A stretch of 64,000 bases of DNA. Source: Salegentibacter sp. Hel_I_6. Lineage in GTDB: Bacteria; Bacteroidota; Bacteroidia; Flavobacteriales; Flavobacteriaceae. Where the stretch lies: assembly GCF_000745315.1 (NCBI RefSeq), contig NZ_JQNQ01000001.1:3968001-4032000 (forward strand), read 5' to 3'. Positions 24,533 through 32,897 of the stretch are shown piece by piece (the first letter of the stretch is position 1; each line of letters opens with the position of its first letter). The notes under the pieces were generated by a model. That model did not search any database, had not been told where the DNA came from, and saw only the letters and a program-made list of their open reading frames with translations. The translations under genes were made by a program, and so were the position numbers.

Positions 24533-25132
24533 TTAAAGTCGGGTATAGTATTCCTCTTCTGCCGGTTCCCAGTATTTTTCTTCCTCTTGCTGGAAAGATT
24601 TTACTTCCCGACGCTCAGTTTCAGAAATTGGTGAAAATACAGAAACATCGGTTTCATCTATCTCACTAAGGTCTATACCATAAACACGGTCAAAGATTTT
24701 TATCCGGATAAGATAAACCAAAGATAAAATTATGATAAAAAAAGGTGCTAAATATACTAATCCATCTGTATCCATAATAAAAGAACTATCGCCATATACA
24801 TCGTCATAAAAGGTTACTATAATCTGGTAAAAATACATGGCAATTGGAATTAATATTGCGTGGTACCACCAATGTTTGCATGTGAAAAACCATATAAATA
24901 ACAAAAAAAGAGGGGTTAGTTTCCCAAGATAAGTCCAAGCTGCGGTCATTACATCTTCATAATATTTGCTTTCATAGGTAAAAAAAGAATTTTCCCAAAC
25001 TCGACCGTTTGGGAAAATTTCATATGAATAAAATAAATATGGTGAAAATGAAATACTGATCGCAATAATACTACCCAGCAGAAGGAATTTTGATGAGTCT
25101 TTTGTCGACAGCTTGTTCTTTAATTTCGTCAT
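24533..25132 (-). CDS. Hypothetical membrane protein
   Basis: 199 residues, not recognised. About four transmembrane helices: near residues 17-36, 68-83, 90-110 and 125-145. After them comes an acidic cytoplasmic tail rich in Glu (SFQQEEEKYWEPAEEEYY). The loop NGRVWENSFFTYESKYYEDV lies between the first two helices. The only plausible start, ATG 25132, lies inside the small exported-peptide gene upstream, so the two overlap by 62 bp. No link to the neighbouring ald-like gene is evident. Confidence 0.6.
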   Translation of the reverse strand: MTKLKNKLSTKDSSKFLLLGSIIAISISFSPYLFYSYEIFPNGRVWENSFFTYESKYYEDVMTAAWTYLGKLTPLFLLFIWFFTCKHWWYHAILIPIAMYFYQIIVTFYDDVYGDSSFIMDTDGLVYLAPFFIIILSLVYLIRIKIFDRVYGIDLSEIDETDVSVFSPISETERREVKSFQQEEEKYWEPAEEEYYTRL

Positions 25133-25220
25133 TATTAATTGAATCGTTATCTGAAGTTGAAGTTACAAAAAAAGATGCTCCAAAAATTGCTACTGAAAAA
25201 AGTACTGCTTTAAGTTTCAT
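25071..25220 (-). CDS. Small exported peptide, overlapping the next gene
   Basis: 49 codons from ATG 25220 to TAG 25071-25073. MKLKAVLFSVAIFGASFF is a hydrophobic signal sequence, and the mature part is acidic then basic, ending DKRLIKIPSAG. This layout (signal, short Asn/Asp-rich linker, basic Pro-Gly end) looks like the many tiny exported proteins of Flavobacteriaceae. It overlaps the following membrane protein gene by 62 bp in another frame. The long overlap and small size make this uncertain. Confidence 0.45.
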   Translation of the reverse strand: MKLKAVLFSVAIFGASFFVTSTSDNDSINNDEIKEQAVDKRLIKIPSAG

Positions 25221-25500
25221 AATATTATAGTTTAGATTGTTATTTCGTTTTGTTTACTGAAGCAAACCTATAAAATTATAAAACACTAAAAATTAATACA
25301 TTAATCGTACTTTTGCGCCCTTTTTTAAGCAAAAATATGGCTATTTTTTATGAAAAAATACTTTACACTGATAAAAGTTTAATGTCGAAAAATATCATTA
25401 AAATGCATATTTCTAATTTTAACTTTATTAATCTATACTAAAACCTAATTGATTGCTAACACTACTATTATTTTCAAAAGAGGATACTCTTAACAATCCA
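25221..25500. other. AT-rich gap without a convincing gene
   Basis: 280 bp upstream of the small exported peptide gene and downstream of tsaE. It holds a TAGGTTTG on the minus strand (25263-25270) that could be the -7 element for the peptide gene. A TACTTTTG on the plus strand near 25310 precedes only a 34-codon reading frame that I do not consider a gene. Confidence 0.4.
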
Positions 25501-25905
25501 TTAACACAACTTTAACATTCTTATATTTTTGTCTTCGATAATAATCTCAACTTTTTGAAAGTTTTCCTCCAGGAATTCCTGTATTTTTTGTGGCCATTCA
25601 ATAAAAATCCAACCTTTAGAATTAAAATATTCTTCAATACCTATATCCAGAGCTTCATTGGGGTCTTCAAGTCTATAAAAATCAAAATGATAAATTGGTT
25701 CCCGGGGAGTGTGATATTCATTAACTAATGAAAATGTTGGGCTTGATACTTTATCCTTACTTCCTAAAGCTTCTACTAAAGCTTTTATAAGTGTAGTTTT
25801 ACCAGCACCCATCTCGCCATAAAATAATAGAACATTACTTTTAGCGTGTTTAATAATATACTGTACAGCCTCGTCAATTTGGGCTAAATTGTAGGTAACA
25901 GGCAT
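25501..25905 (-). CDS. tsaE: tRNA threonylcarbamoyladenosine biosynthesis ATPase TsaE
   Basis: 134 residues from ATG 25905. Walker A GEMGAGKTTL is at 30-39; SPTFSLVNEY (about 57-66) and HFDFYRLEDP are TsaE signatures; IFIEWPQKI (about 103) is the conserved Trp-Pro motif. TsaE works with TsaB and TsaD to place t6A on ANN-decoding tRNAs. A TTG start at 25932 would lie inside the predicted -7 promoter element, so the ATG is chosen. It follows porX by 83 bp on the same strand, a pairing I recall as common in Bacteroidota. Confidence 0.92.
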   Translation of the reverse strand: MPVTYNLAQIDEAVQYIIKHAKSNVLLFYGEMGAGKTTLIKALVEALGSKDKVSSPTFSLVNEYHTPREPIYHFDFYRLEDPNEALDIGIEEYFNSKGWIFIEWPQKIQEFLEENFQKVEIIIEDKNIRMLKLC

Positions 25906-25929
25906 TGGTAATATAGATTTTAGGCATAG

Positions 25930-25937
25930 CAAAGATA
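25930..25937 (-). promoter_or_regulatory. Predicted -7 element for tsaE
   Basis: TATCTTTG on the minus strand, about 24 bp before ATG 25905. It decides the start codon choice for tsaE, because the upstream TTG overlaps it. No -33 partner is clear. Confidence 0.45.
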
Positions 25938-25988
25938 GGGAATAAATTAATATCCCCTATATTTTGCTAGAAATCAGGGATTAATCCC

Positions 25989-27539
25989 CTATTTTGGATT
26001 CATTACTACAAAAGGAATAATCATTTCTTCCAGGGAAACACCACCGTGCTGATAAGTGTTACGGTAGTAGCTTACATAATGATTAAAATTATTAGGATAA
26101 GCAAAAAAGAGATCGCCTTTCGCAAATATAAAGGAGCTACTCATATTTATACTGGGAAGGTGAATACTTTTAGGATCGGTCGCCGCTAAAACATCTTTAT
26201 CTTCATACGTAAGGCTTTTTCCGGTTTTATATCTAAGATTTAAACTGGTGTTTTTATCACCAATTACTTTAGAAGGATTTTTAGCATTAATAGTACCGTG
26301 ATCTGTAGTTAGGATCAATTTAAACCCAAGTTGTCTCGCCTGCTGAATAATATCAAGTAAAGGCGAGTTCTTAAACCAACTATGAGTAAGTGATCTATAT
26401 GACTTATCGTTAGAAGCAAGCTCTTTAATTACTTCCATCTCTGTTTTGGAGTGGGAAAGCATATCTACAAAATTGTAAACGACTACCGTAAGGTCATTGT
26501 CCTTTTGTTTTTTAAAGTTCTCGGCTAATTTCTTTCCTGCTTTTAAACTGGTGATTTTATGATATTCGTGCTTATAAGTTTTTCCAAGTCTCTTCAGCTG
26601 TTCATTTAAAAACTCGGCTTCATGATTGTTTTTTCCGCCTTCATCAGTATCGTTTTTCCAATACTGCGGAAATCTTTTTTCCATATCGGCGGGCATTAAA
26701 CCCGAAAACATTGCATTACGAGCATATTGCGTGGCGGTGGGTAAAATACTGTAATAAGGTTCCTCTTTTTCCTTTTTGTAATAATTTGATATCACTGGTT
26801 CCAGGGCCTTCCACTGGTCGTATCTTAAATTATCTACAACAACAAGTAAAGTAGGTTGTTCGTTGCTAATTTCCGGAATTACTTTCTCCTTAAAAATAGT
26901 GTGCGACATTATTGGTGCATCTCCACCTTTTTCAAACCACTCCGGATAATTTTTATCAATAAACTTGCAAAATTGCGTATTTGCTTCGTTCTTTTGAGAT
27001 TCCAGAATTTCAAACATCCCACTATCTTCAAGACCTTCAAGTTGAAGTTCCCAGTAAATTAATTTCTGGTAAAGCTCTGCCCATTCTTCAAAAGAATTAA
27101 CCTGGCTTAGTTCCATCGCAATTTTTCTAAATTCCTGCTGATAGCTGGAAGTAGTTTTTTCAGAAACCAAACGGGAATGATCCAGGTTCTTTTTAATACT
27201 CAACAGAATTTGATTTGGATTAACCGGTTTAATAAGATAATCGGCTATTTTACTACCAATAGCTTCCTCCATAATATATTCTTCCTCACTTTTTGTAATC
27301 ATTACAATAGGAAGGTTTTCCCTTTTCTCTTTAATCTCTGCAAGCGTTTCCAGGCCGGTAAGTCCCGGCATATTTTCGTCCAGGAATACAATATCAAAAC
27401 TCTCTTCTTCTATTTGTTCTAAAGCTTCAGTCCCGCTTTGGCTGGTTACAACTTCATAATCTTTAGATTCCAGAAACAAAATATGAGGTTTCAGTAAATC
27501 TATTTCATCATCTACCCAAAGTATTTTTATCTTATTCAT
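25989..27539 (-). CDS. porX: Response regulator PorX (receiver plus PglZ domain)
   Basis: 516 residues. The receiver domain covers 1-120, with acidic pocket D10/D11, phospho-acceptor D54 in VFLDENMP, and the conserved Lys in DYLIKPV. The rest is a PglZ-type alkaline-phosphatase-fold domain (about 200-516) with LLVVVDNLRYDQWKAL and ILTTDHGTI metal-binding segments. This two-domain layout is specific to PorX, which with the kinase PorY controls type IX secretion genes in Porphyromonas and relatives. PorX has been shown elsewhere to bind zinc and cleave oligonucleotides. PorY is not in the window. Its presence implies type IX secretion or gliding in this organism. Confidence 0.95.
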   Translation of the reverse strand: MNKIKILWVDDEIDLLKPHILFLESKDYEVVTSQSGTEALEQIEEESFDIVFLDENMPGLTGLETLAEIKEKRENLPIVMITKSEEEYIMEEAIGSKIADYLIKPVNPNQILLSIKKNLDHSRLVSEKTTSSYQQEFRKIAMELSQVNSFEEWAELYQKLIYWELQLEGLEDSGMFEILESQKNEANTQFCKFIDKNYPEWFEKGGDAPIMSHTIFKEKVIPEISNEQPTLLVVVDNLRYDQWKALEPVISNYYKKEKEEPYYSILPTATQYARNAMFSGLMPADMEKRFPQYWKNDTDEGGKNNHEAEFLNEQLKRLGKTYKHEYHKITSLKAGKKLAENFKKQKDNDLTVVVYNFVDMLSHSKTEMEVIKELASNDKSYRSLTHSWFKNSPLLDIIQQARQLGFKLILTTDHGTINAKNPSKVIGDKNTSLNLRYKTGKSLTYEDKDVLAATDPKSIHLPSINMSSSFIFAKGDLFFAYPNNFNHYVSYYRNTYQHGGVSLEEMIIPFVVMNPK

Positions 27540-27673
27540 CCTTCAATATTTTTACTCATAATTATGAGATTTGATTCTTTAATTATTGTTTCGACTTTAC
27601 CAGTCGTTTTCTAAAATTATTTACTCCTCACTTATGTGAGATAGTTTGTTTTTTATAACTTAATTATTGCTTT

Positions 27674-27705
27674 TTGTACTTCCCAAAGCTATATATGTAT
27701 ATTTG
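27674..27705 (+). promoter_or_regulatory. Predicted promoter of the HD phosphohydrolase gene
   Basis: TTG at 27674-27676, 21-bp spacer, TATATTTG at 27698-27705. It places the transcription start near 27711, about 19 nt before the TTG start codon, and so supports that start. Confidence 0.55.
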
Positions 27706-27729
27706 TTATAAATTAATACGTTATATAGC

Positions 27730-28959
27730 TTGGCTTCAACTAACAAACTTAAAATACTAAACGACCCAATTTACGGATTTATTACCATCCCCAGTGAGCG
27801 AATCTTTAGTATTATTGAGCATCCTTACTTTCAACGTCTTCGTAGAATTTCCCAAATGGGAATGTCTTATATGGTATATCCCGGGGCTCATCACACCAGG
27901 TTTCATCACGCCATTGGTTGTGTTCATTTAATGCAGAAAGCAGTGCAAATACTTCGGCATAAAGGGGTTGTGATTTCTGAAGCCGAAGAAGAAGCCTTGC
28001 AAATTGCAATTTTATTACATGATATAGGCCATGGGCCGTTCTCGCACGCGATGGAACACAGCATAGTAGAAGGCGTTGATCACGAAAGTATTTCATTGCT
28101 TTTTATGGAAGAAATGAACCGTGACTTTAACCAAAGTTTAACGCTGGCCCTTCAGATTTTCCGTGGAACCTATAATCGAAGATTTTTAAATCAGTTAATC
28201 ACCAGCCAGCTGGATATGGATCGTCTCGATTATTTAAAAAGGGATAGTTTTTATACCGGTGCTGCTGAAGGAAATATAAATAGCGAACGTTTAATTACCA
28301 TGCTAAACGTGGTAAATGACGATTTGGTAATTGAAGAAAAAGGAATTTATTCTGTAGAAAAATTTTTAGTCGCCAGGAGGTTAATGTATTGGCAGGTATA
28401 TCTTCACAAAACCAGTTTGGTAGCTGAGCAGCTTTTAATTAGGGTCTTAAAACGCGCTAAAGAGCTTATTGAAAAAGGGGAAACATTAAATGCCAGTAAA
28501 CCACTTTTATATTTTCTTCAGCATAAAATAGGACCTGAAAATTTTACTTCAGAAACCTTAGCGATTTTTGCACGTTTAGACGATTATGATATTATTTCAG
28601 CAATGAAAGAGTGGCAGGATCACGATGATTTTGTTTTGAGTAATTTGTGTAGTATGATAATTAACCGGGATCTTTTAAAAGTGAAAATTAAACGGAAAAA
28701 ACCATCAGCTGAAAAACTTGAAAAACACCGATTAGCGCTTCAGAAGAAGGAAAATATTACTGCTAAGGAAGCCGATTATTTTGTTTTTAGTGGTGAAGTG
28801 ACCAACACCGCTTATAAAAGTGAAAATAATAATATAAATATTTTACATAAAAACGGAAAGATTAGTGATGTTGCTAAAGCATCAGACCAATTAAATTTAA
28901 AAGCGCTTTCAAAAACGGTGGTTAAGTATTATATGTGCTACCCGAAGACCAAACATTAA
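27730..28959 (+). CDS. HD domain phosphohydrolase
   Basis: 409 residues. The HD motif is complete: HHTRFHHAIG (about 57-66), ILLHDIGHGPFSHAMEH (about 97-113), then a downstream Asp in SQLDMDRLDYL (near 160). This is the SAMHD1/dGTPase-like group, which removes triphosphate from dNTPs or acts on related nucleotides; substrate here is unknown. The start is TTG, chosen because the promoter is close and IYGFITIP, the family's N-terminal motif, begins at residue 14. It lies 24 bp before lpxD and may be transcribed with the lipid A genes. Confidence 0.88.
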   Translation: MASTNKLKILNDPIYGFITIPSERIFSIIEHPYFQRLRRISQMGMSYMVYPGAHHTRFHHAIGCVHLMQKAVQILRHKGVVISEAEEEALQIAILLHDIGHGPFSHAMEHSIVEGVDHESISLLFMEEMNRDFNQSLTLALQIFRGTYNRRFLNQLITSQLDMDRLDYLKRDSFYTGAAEGNINSERLITMLNVVNDDLVIEEKGIYSVEKFLVARRLMYWQVYLHKTSLVAEQLLIRVLKRAKELIEKGETLNASKPLLYFLQHKIGPENFTSETLAIFARLDDYDIISAMKEWQDHDDFVLSNLCSMIINRDLLKVKIKRKKPSAEKLEKHRLALQKKENITAKEADYFVFSGEVTNTAYKSENNNINILHKNGKISDVAKASDQLNLKALSKTVVKYYMCYPKTKH

Positions 28960-28970
28960 CGCTTTTTTTT

Positions 28971-28978
28971 TACTTTTG
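28971..28978 (+). promoter_or_regulatory. Predicted -7 element just before lpxD
   Basis: TACTTTTG at 28971-28978, five bases before ATG 28984. A start at the usual distance would fall on or next to the lpxD ATG, giving a leaderless mRNA. The -33 region is poor. Confidence 0.4.
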
Positions 28979-28983
28979 CCAGA

Positions 28984-30012
28984 ATGAAATTTACAGCAGC
29001 ACAAATAGCAGAGATTCTCGACGGAGAGATTGAGGGCAATCCCGAGGTCGAAGTATCTGAATTAGCTAAAATAGAGGAAGGCGGGGAAGGTTCCCTTACT
29101 TTTCTAAGTAACCCGAAATACATTTCTTATATATATACTACCCAGGCTTCAATAACCATTGTAAATAATGATTTTAAAGCTGAAGAACCTATAACTACTA
29201 CTTTAATAAAAGTTAAGGATGCTTATAAGGCATTTTCTAAATTACTTGAGTATTATAATCAAATAAAGCTAAATAAAAAGGGAATTGAACAGCCCAGTTT
29301 TGTTTCAGATTCAGCTGAATTTGGAGAAAACCTCTATTTAGGAGCCTTTGCTTACATTGGTGAAAATGTAAAAATTGGAGATAATGTAAAGATTTATCCT
29401 AATGCTTATATAGGTGACAATGTAAAAATAGCCAACGACGTTATAATTTTTCCTGGAGTAAAAGTCTATTCAGAAACAATTATTGGAAATAACTGCGTTT
29501 TACATAGTGGAGCAATAATTGGTGCCGATGGATTCGGTTTTAGCCCCGGTGATGATGGAAAATATTCTAAAGTTCCACAAATTGGAAATGTGATTATTGA
29601 AGATAATGTAGACATTGGAGCAGGCACAACTATAGATAGAGCTACTTTAGGATCTACGATAATAAGAGAAGGAGTGAAACTGGATAATCAAATTCAGATC
29701 GCCCATAATGTTGAAATAGGCTCTAATACAGCCATAGCAGCGCAAACCGGAATCGCGGGTTCTACCAAAATAGGCAAGAACTGTCTTATTGGAGGTCAGG
29801 CCGGGATTGCAGGGCATTTACAAATAGGAGATCGGGTTAAAATACAGGCACAATCTGGAATAGGCCGAAATGTGAAAGATGATGAAATGTTGCAGGGTTC
29901 ACCTGCATTTGGTTATGGAGATTTCGCCAAATCTTATGTTCATTTTAAAAACTTACCTAAATCTATAGATACACTTAACCAATTAGAAAAAAAGATTAAC
30001 AATGGCTTATAA
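28984..30012 (+). CDS. lpxD: UDP-3-O-(3-hydroxyacyl)glucosamine N-acyltransferase LpxD
   Basis: 342 residues. An N-terminal uridine-binding domain (1-100) with GSLTFLSNPKY is followed by about ten left-handed beta-helix coils (IGxNVKI-type hexapeptides). The catalytic His is H241 in IAHNVEIG. A short C-terminal helix ends the protein. It adds the second hydroxyacyl chain during lipid A synthesis at the inner membrane. It overlaps the lpxC-fabZ start by 11 bp, so translation is coupled. A second, shorter lpxD-like gene lies 2.9 kb downstream. Confidence 0.95.
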   Translation: MKFTAAQIAEILDGEIEGNPEVEVSELAKIEEGGEGSLTFLSNPKYISYIYTTQASITIVNNDFKAEEPITTTLIKVKDAYKAFSKLLEYYNQIKLNKKGIEQPSFVSDSAEFGENLYLGAFAYIGENVKIGDNVKIYPNAYIGDNVKIANDVIIFPGVKVYSETIIGNNCVLHSGAIIGADGFGFSPGDDGKYSKVPQIGNVIIEDNVDIGAGTTIDRATLGSTIIREGVKLDNQIQIAHNVEIGSNTAIAAQTGIAGSTKIGKNCLIGGQAGIAGHLQIGDRVKIQAQSGIGRNVKDDEMLQGSPAFGYGDFAKSYVHFKNLPKSIDTLNQLEKKINNGL

Positions 30013-31402
30013 ACAGGCGAAACAACATACCATAGATCAGGAGATTTCCCTTGAAGGAGTTGGGCTGCATACCGGTCAAAAAGTTAAAATGACTTTTAAA
30101 CCTGCTTCAGAAAATACCGGTTATGTTTTCAAAAGAATAGACCTTGAAGGAGCACCCGAGATTGAAGCAGATGTAAGTTACGTGGTAAATACACAACGCG
30201 GAACCAATCTTGAAAAAAATGGCGTGAAAATTCAAACTTCAGAACACGTTCTTGCAGCCTGTGTTGGTTTGGATATAGATAATATTATTATTGAATTAAA
30301 TGCTTCTGAACCTCCAATAATGGATGGTTCATCAAAATTCTTTGTAGAAGCTCTAGAAAAAGCAGGAGTCGTTGCCCAGGAAGCTGAGCGTGAAGAATTT
30401 ATTGTAGATGAAGTAATTACCTATCATGACGATGAAAGCGGAAGTGAAATTATCGTTATGCCGGCCGATGAGTACCAGGTCACTACCATGGTAGATTTCG
30501 GTACCAAGGTTTTGGGCACGCAAAATGCTTCAATTTCTCATTTATCACAGTTTAAAGATGAAATATCCAATGCGAGAACTTTCAGCTTTTTACACGAATT
30601 AGAAGCTTTATTAGATCACGGATTGATAAAGGGAGGCGACTTAAACAATGCTATTGTTTATGTAGATAAAGAAATAAACGAGGATACCTTACAAAAACTT
30701 CGGGCAGCCTTTAAAAGAGATAATATTGCCGTTAAGCAAAACGGAATCCTGGATAATCTTACTTTACATTACCCTAATGAAGCAGCAAGACATAAACTTC
30801 TTGATGTTATGGGAGATCTTGCTTTAGTAGGAACACGAATTCGAGGAAAAGTGATTGCCAATAAACCGGGACATCATGTAAATACCCAGTTTGCCAAAAA
30901 ATTGGCCAAAATAATTAAAGCTGAAAAAAGGAATAATGTACCCAAGATAGATTTTGATCAAAAGCCTTTGATGGATGTGACTGATATTATGGATATTTTA
31001 CCACATCGCTCACCGTTTTTATTGGTAGACAAAATTTATAGTTGTACAGATACATGCGTGATTGGTTTAAAGAACGTAACCATGAACGAGCCTTTTTTTG
31101 TTGGTCATTTCCCGGGAAAACCGGTAATGCCAGGAGTGCTTCAGGTAGAAGCTATGGCGCAAACTGGTGGAATCCTTGCTTTAAAATCTGTTCCAGATCC
31201 AGAAAATTATCTTACTTATTTTATGAAAATAGATAATGTAAGATTTAAACAACAGGTAGTACCTGGAGATACTTTAATATTCAAATTAGAATTACTGGCG
31301 CCTATTCGCAGAGGTATTTGCCAAATGCAGGGTTATGCCTATGTAAATGGTAAATTAGCTACCGAAGCGGTACTTATGGCGCAAATTGTAAAATCAAAAT
31401 AA
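30002..31402 (+). CDS. lpxC/fabZ: Fused LpxC deacetylase and FabZ dehydratase
   Basis: 466 residues with two enzymes in one chain. Residues 1-310 are LpxC, the zinc-dependent first committed step of lipid A synthesis: zinc His in SEHVLAACVGLDID, then RHKLLDVMGDLAL with the second His and the Asp. Residues about 320-466 are FabZ, 3-hydroxyacyl-ACP dehydratase: LPHRSPFLLVDKI, then the hot-dog catalytic GHFPGKPVMPGVLQVEAMAQ. This fusion is a known feature of Bacteroidota. Joining a lipid A enzyme to a fatty acid enzyme lets the two pathways share hydroxyacyl-ACP. Overlaps lpxD and precedes lpxA by 5 bp. Confidence 0.96.
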   Translation: MAYKQAKQHTIDQEISLEGVGLHTGQKVKMTFKPASENTGYVFKRIDLEGAPEIEADVSYVVNTQRGTNLEKNGVKIQTSEHVLAACVGLDIDNIIIELNASEPPIMDGSSKFFVEALEKAGVVAQEAEREEFIVDEVITYHDDESGSEIIVMPADEYQVTTMVDFGTKVLGTQNASISHLSQFKDEISNARTFSFLHELEALLDHGLIKGGDLNNAIVYVDKEINEDTLQKLRAAFKRDNIAVKQNGILDNLTLHYPNEAARHKLLDVMGDLALVGTRIRGKVIANKPGHHVNTQFAKKLAKIIKAEKRNNVPKIDFDQKPLMDVTDIMDILPHRSPFLLVDKIYSCTDTCVIGLKNVTMNEPFFVGHFPGKPVMPGVLQVEAMAQTGGILALKSVPDPENYLTYFMKIDNVRFKQQVVPGDTLIFKLELLAPIRRGICQMQGYAYVNGKLATEAVLMAQIVKSK

Positions 31403-31407
31403 AAAAT

Positions 31408-32193
31408 ATGAACCAGCCTTTAGCTTACGTACATCCGGGAGCCAAAATTGCTAAAAATGTAGTGATAGAACCTTTTACTACCATACATAATAACGTAGTA
31501 ATAGGCGAGGGAACCTGGATAGGATCTAACGTAACTATTATGGAAGGTGCCCGTATTGGAAAGAACTGCAGTATTTTTCCGGGAGCCGTTATTTCTGCTA
31601 TTCCGCAGGATAAAAAGTTTGATGACGAAGATACCATAACGGTTATTGGTGATAATACCACGGTTAGAGAATGTGTGACCATAAATCGCGGAACCACAGA
31701 TAGAATGAAAACCGTGATTGGTAAAAATTGTTGGATTATGGCTTATTGCCATATTGCACACGATTGTACTGTTGGAGATAATTGTATTTTTTCTAATAAC
31801 AGTACTCTTGCAGGACATATTAACGTTGGAGATTACGTGGTTTTGGCAGGAATGGCTGCTATTCAGCAATATTGCAGTATTGGTAGACATGCTTTTGTAA
31901 CCGGGGGCTCTCTGGTTAGAAAAGATGTTCCACCTTTTGTTAAAGCAGGTAGGGAGCCACTTTCTTATGTAGGTATTAATTCTATTGGTTTACGCCGAAG
32001 AGGTTTTACAACCGAAAAAATTCGGGAAATACAGGATATTTATAGAATTTTATATCAGAAAAATTATAACAATTCCCAGGCTGTTGCAATTATTGAAGCT
32101 GAAATGCAGGCAACCGCCGAAAGAGACGAAATTTTAGAATTTATTAAAAACTCGCAACGAGGTATCATGAAAGGATACTTTAGTTCAAATTAA
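31408..32193 (+). CDS. lpxA: UDP-N-acetylglucosamine acyltransferase LpxA
   Basis: 261 residues. Left-handed beta helix built from hexapeptide coils (VIGEGTWIGSNVTIMEGARIG), then the catalytic His near residue 118 in CHIAHDCTVGDN and the C-terminal helical domain beginning GINSIGLRRRGF. It catalyses the first acylation of UDP-GlcNAc in lipid A synthesis. Length matches the E. coli enzyme (262). It lies in the operon lpxD, lpxC-fabZ, lpxA, efp with gaps of 5 and 12 bp. Confidence 0.96.
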   Translation: MNQPLAYVHPGAKIAKNVVIEPFTTIHNNVVIGEGTWIGSNVTIMEGARIGKNCSIFPGAVISAIPQDKKFDDEDTITVIGDNTTVRECVTINRGTTDRMKTVIGKNCWIMAYCHIAHDCTVGDNCIFSNNSTLAGHINVGDYVVLAGMAAIQQYCSIGRHAFVTGGSLVRKDVPPFVKAGREPLSYVGINSIGLRRRGFTTEKIREIQDIYRILYQKNYNNSQAVAIIEAEMQATAERDEILEFIKNSQRGIMKGYFSSN

Positions 32194-32205
32194 AATTGAT
32201 TTAAA

Positions 32206-32772
32206 ATGGCAAGTACAAGTGATATTAGAAACGGGTTATGTATTCGTTACAACCACGATATTTATAAAATAACAGAATTTTTACACGTAAAACCTGGTAA
32301 AGGTCCTGCTTTTGTAAGAACTAAACTTAAAAGTGTAACTACGGGGAAAGTAATTGAGAATACTTTTTCTGCCGGTCATAAGATTGAAGATGTACGTGTA
32401 GAAACGCATAAATTCCAGTATCTATATAATGATGGTGAATTCTATCATTTTATGAATGTTGAAGATTATACACAAATTCGTTTGGTTGAAAGTGTATTAG
32501 ATCAGCCGAAACTATTAAAAGAAGGCGAAGTTGTAACTGTAATTATCAATACTGAAGATAATGCGCCACTTTCTGTAGAAATGCCTGCAAGTGTTGTTTT
32601 AGAAATAACACATACCGAACCCGGAGTAAAAGGAAATACGGCTACAAACGCTACAAAACCCGCAACTGTAGAAACAGGTGCCGAAGTTAATGTTCCTCTT
32701 TTTATAAACGAAGGAGACAAAGTTAGAATTGAAACTGAAAAAGGGACTTACAAGGAAAGAATTAAAGAATAG
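32206..32772 (+). CDS. efp: Elongation factor P
   Basis: 188 residues: three beta-barrel domains, opening with ASTSDIRNGLCIRYNHDIY. The loop that reaches the ribosomal peptidyl-transferase centre is HVKPGKGPAF, with K32 at the position of the modified Lys34 of E. coli. The C-terminal domain ends in PLFINEGDKVRIETEKGTY, the family signature. EF-P rescues ribosomes stalled on polyproline. No EpmA or EpmB is visible in the window, so the modification state of K32 is unknown. It follows lpxA by 12 bp. Confidence 0.96.
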   Translation: MASTSDIRNGLCIRYNHDIYKITEFLHVKPGKGPAFVRTKLKSVTTGKVIENTFSAGHKIEDVRVETHKFQYLYNDGEFYHFMNVEDYTQIRLVESVLDQPKLLKEGEVVTVIINTEDNAPLSVEMPASVVLEITHTEPGVKGNTATNATKPATVETGAEVNVPLFINEGDKVRIETEKGTYKERIKE

Positions 32773-32785
32773 TTTATATTTTTTT

Positions 32786-32802
32786 CGAAAAAGCTTTTTT
32801 CG
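32786..32802 (+). terminator. Possible efp terminator
   Basis: CGAAAAAGC followed by TTTTTTCG gives a short hairpin, after a T-rich stretch. It touches the left end of the repeat at 32801. Weak GC content, so tentative. Confidence 0.4.
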
Positions 32803-32878
32803 TCAATCTGAACTTGTTTCAGCTTCTAATATGTTTTGATAATAAACACGTTAGATCCTGAAAAAAATTCAGGATGAC
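32801..32878. repeat. Palindromic intergenic repeat, family A (copy 2)
   Basis: The left arm starts CGTCAATCTGAACTTGTTTC and the right arm ends ATTCAGGATGAC; each arm also folds on itself. Same family as copies at 9529 and 47102. It fills the efp to lpxD2 gap. Confidence 0.65.
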
Positions 32879-32897
32879 TAATTTTTTAAATTAGCAT

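Noticed and set aside
25338..25442. A 34-codon plus-strand frame after a TACTTTTG motif
   Set aside because: AT-rich, low complexity, no conserved feature that I can see; the promoter match is probably chance in an AT-rich gap.
31420..31890. A 156-codon minus-strand frame rich in Asn, Ser and Ile
   Set aside because: It mirrors the hexapeptide repeats of lpxA in another frame; the composition is that of a shadow, not a protein.
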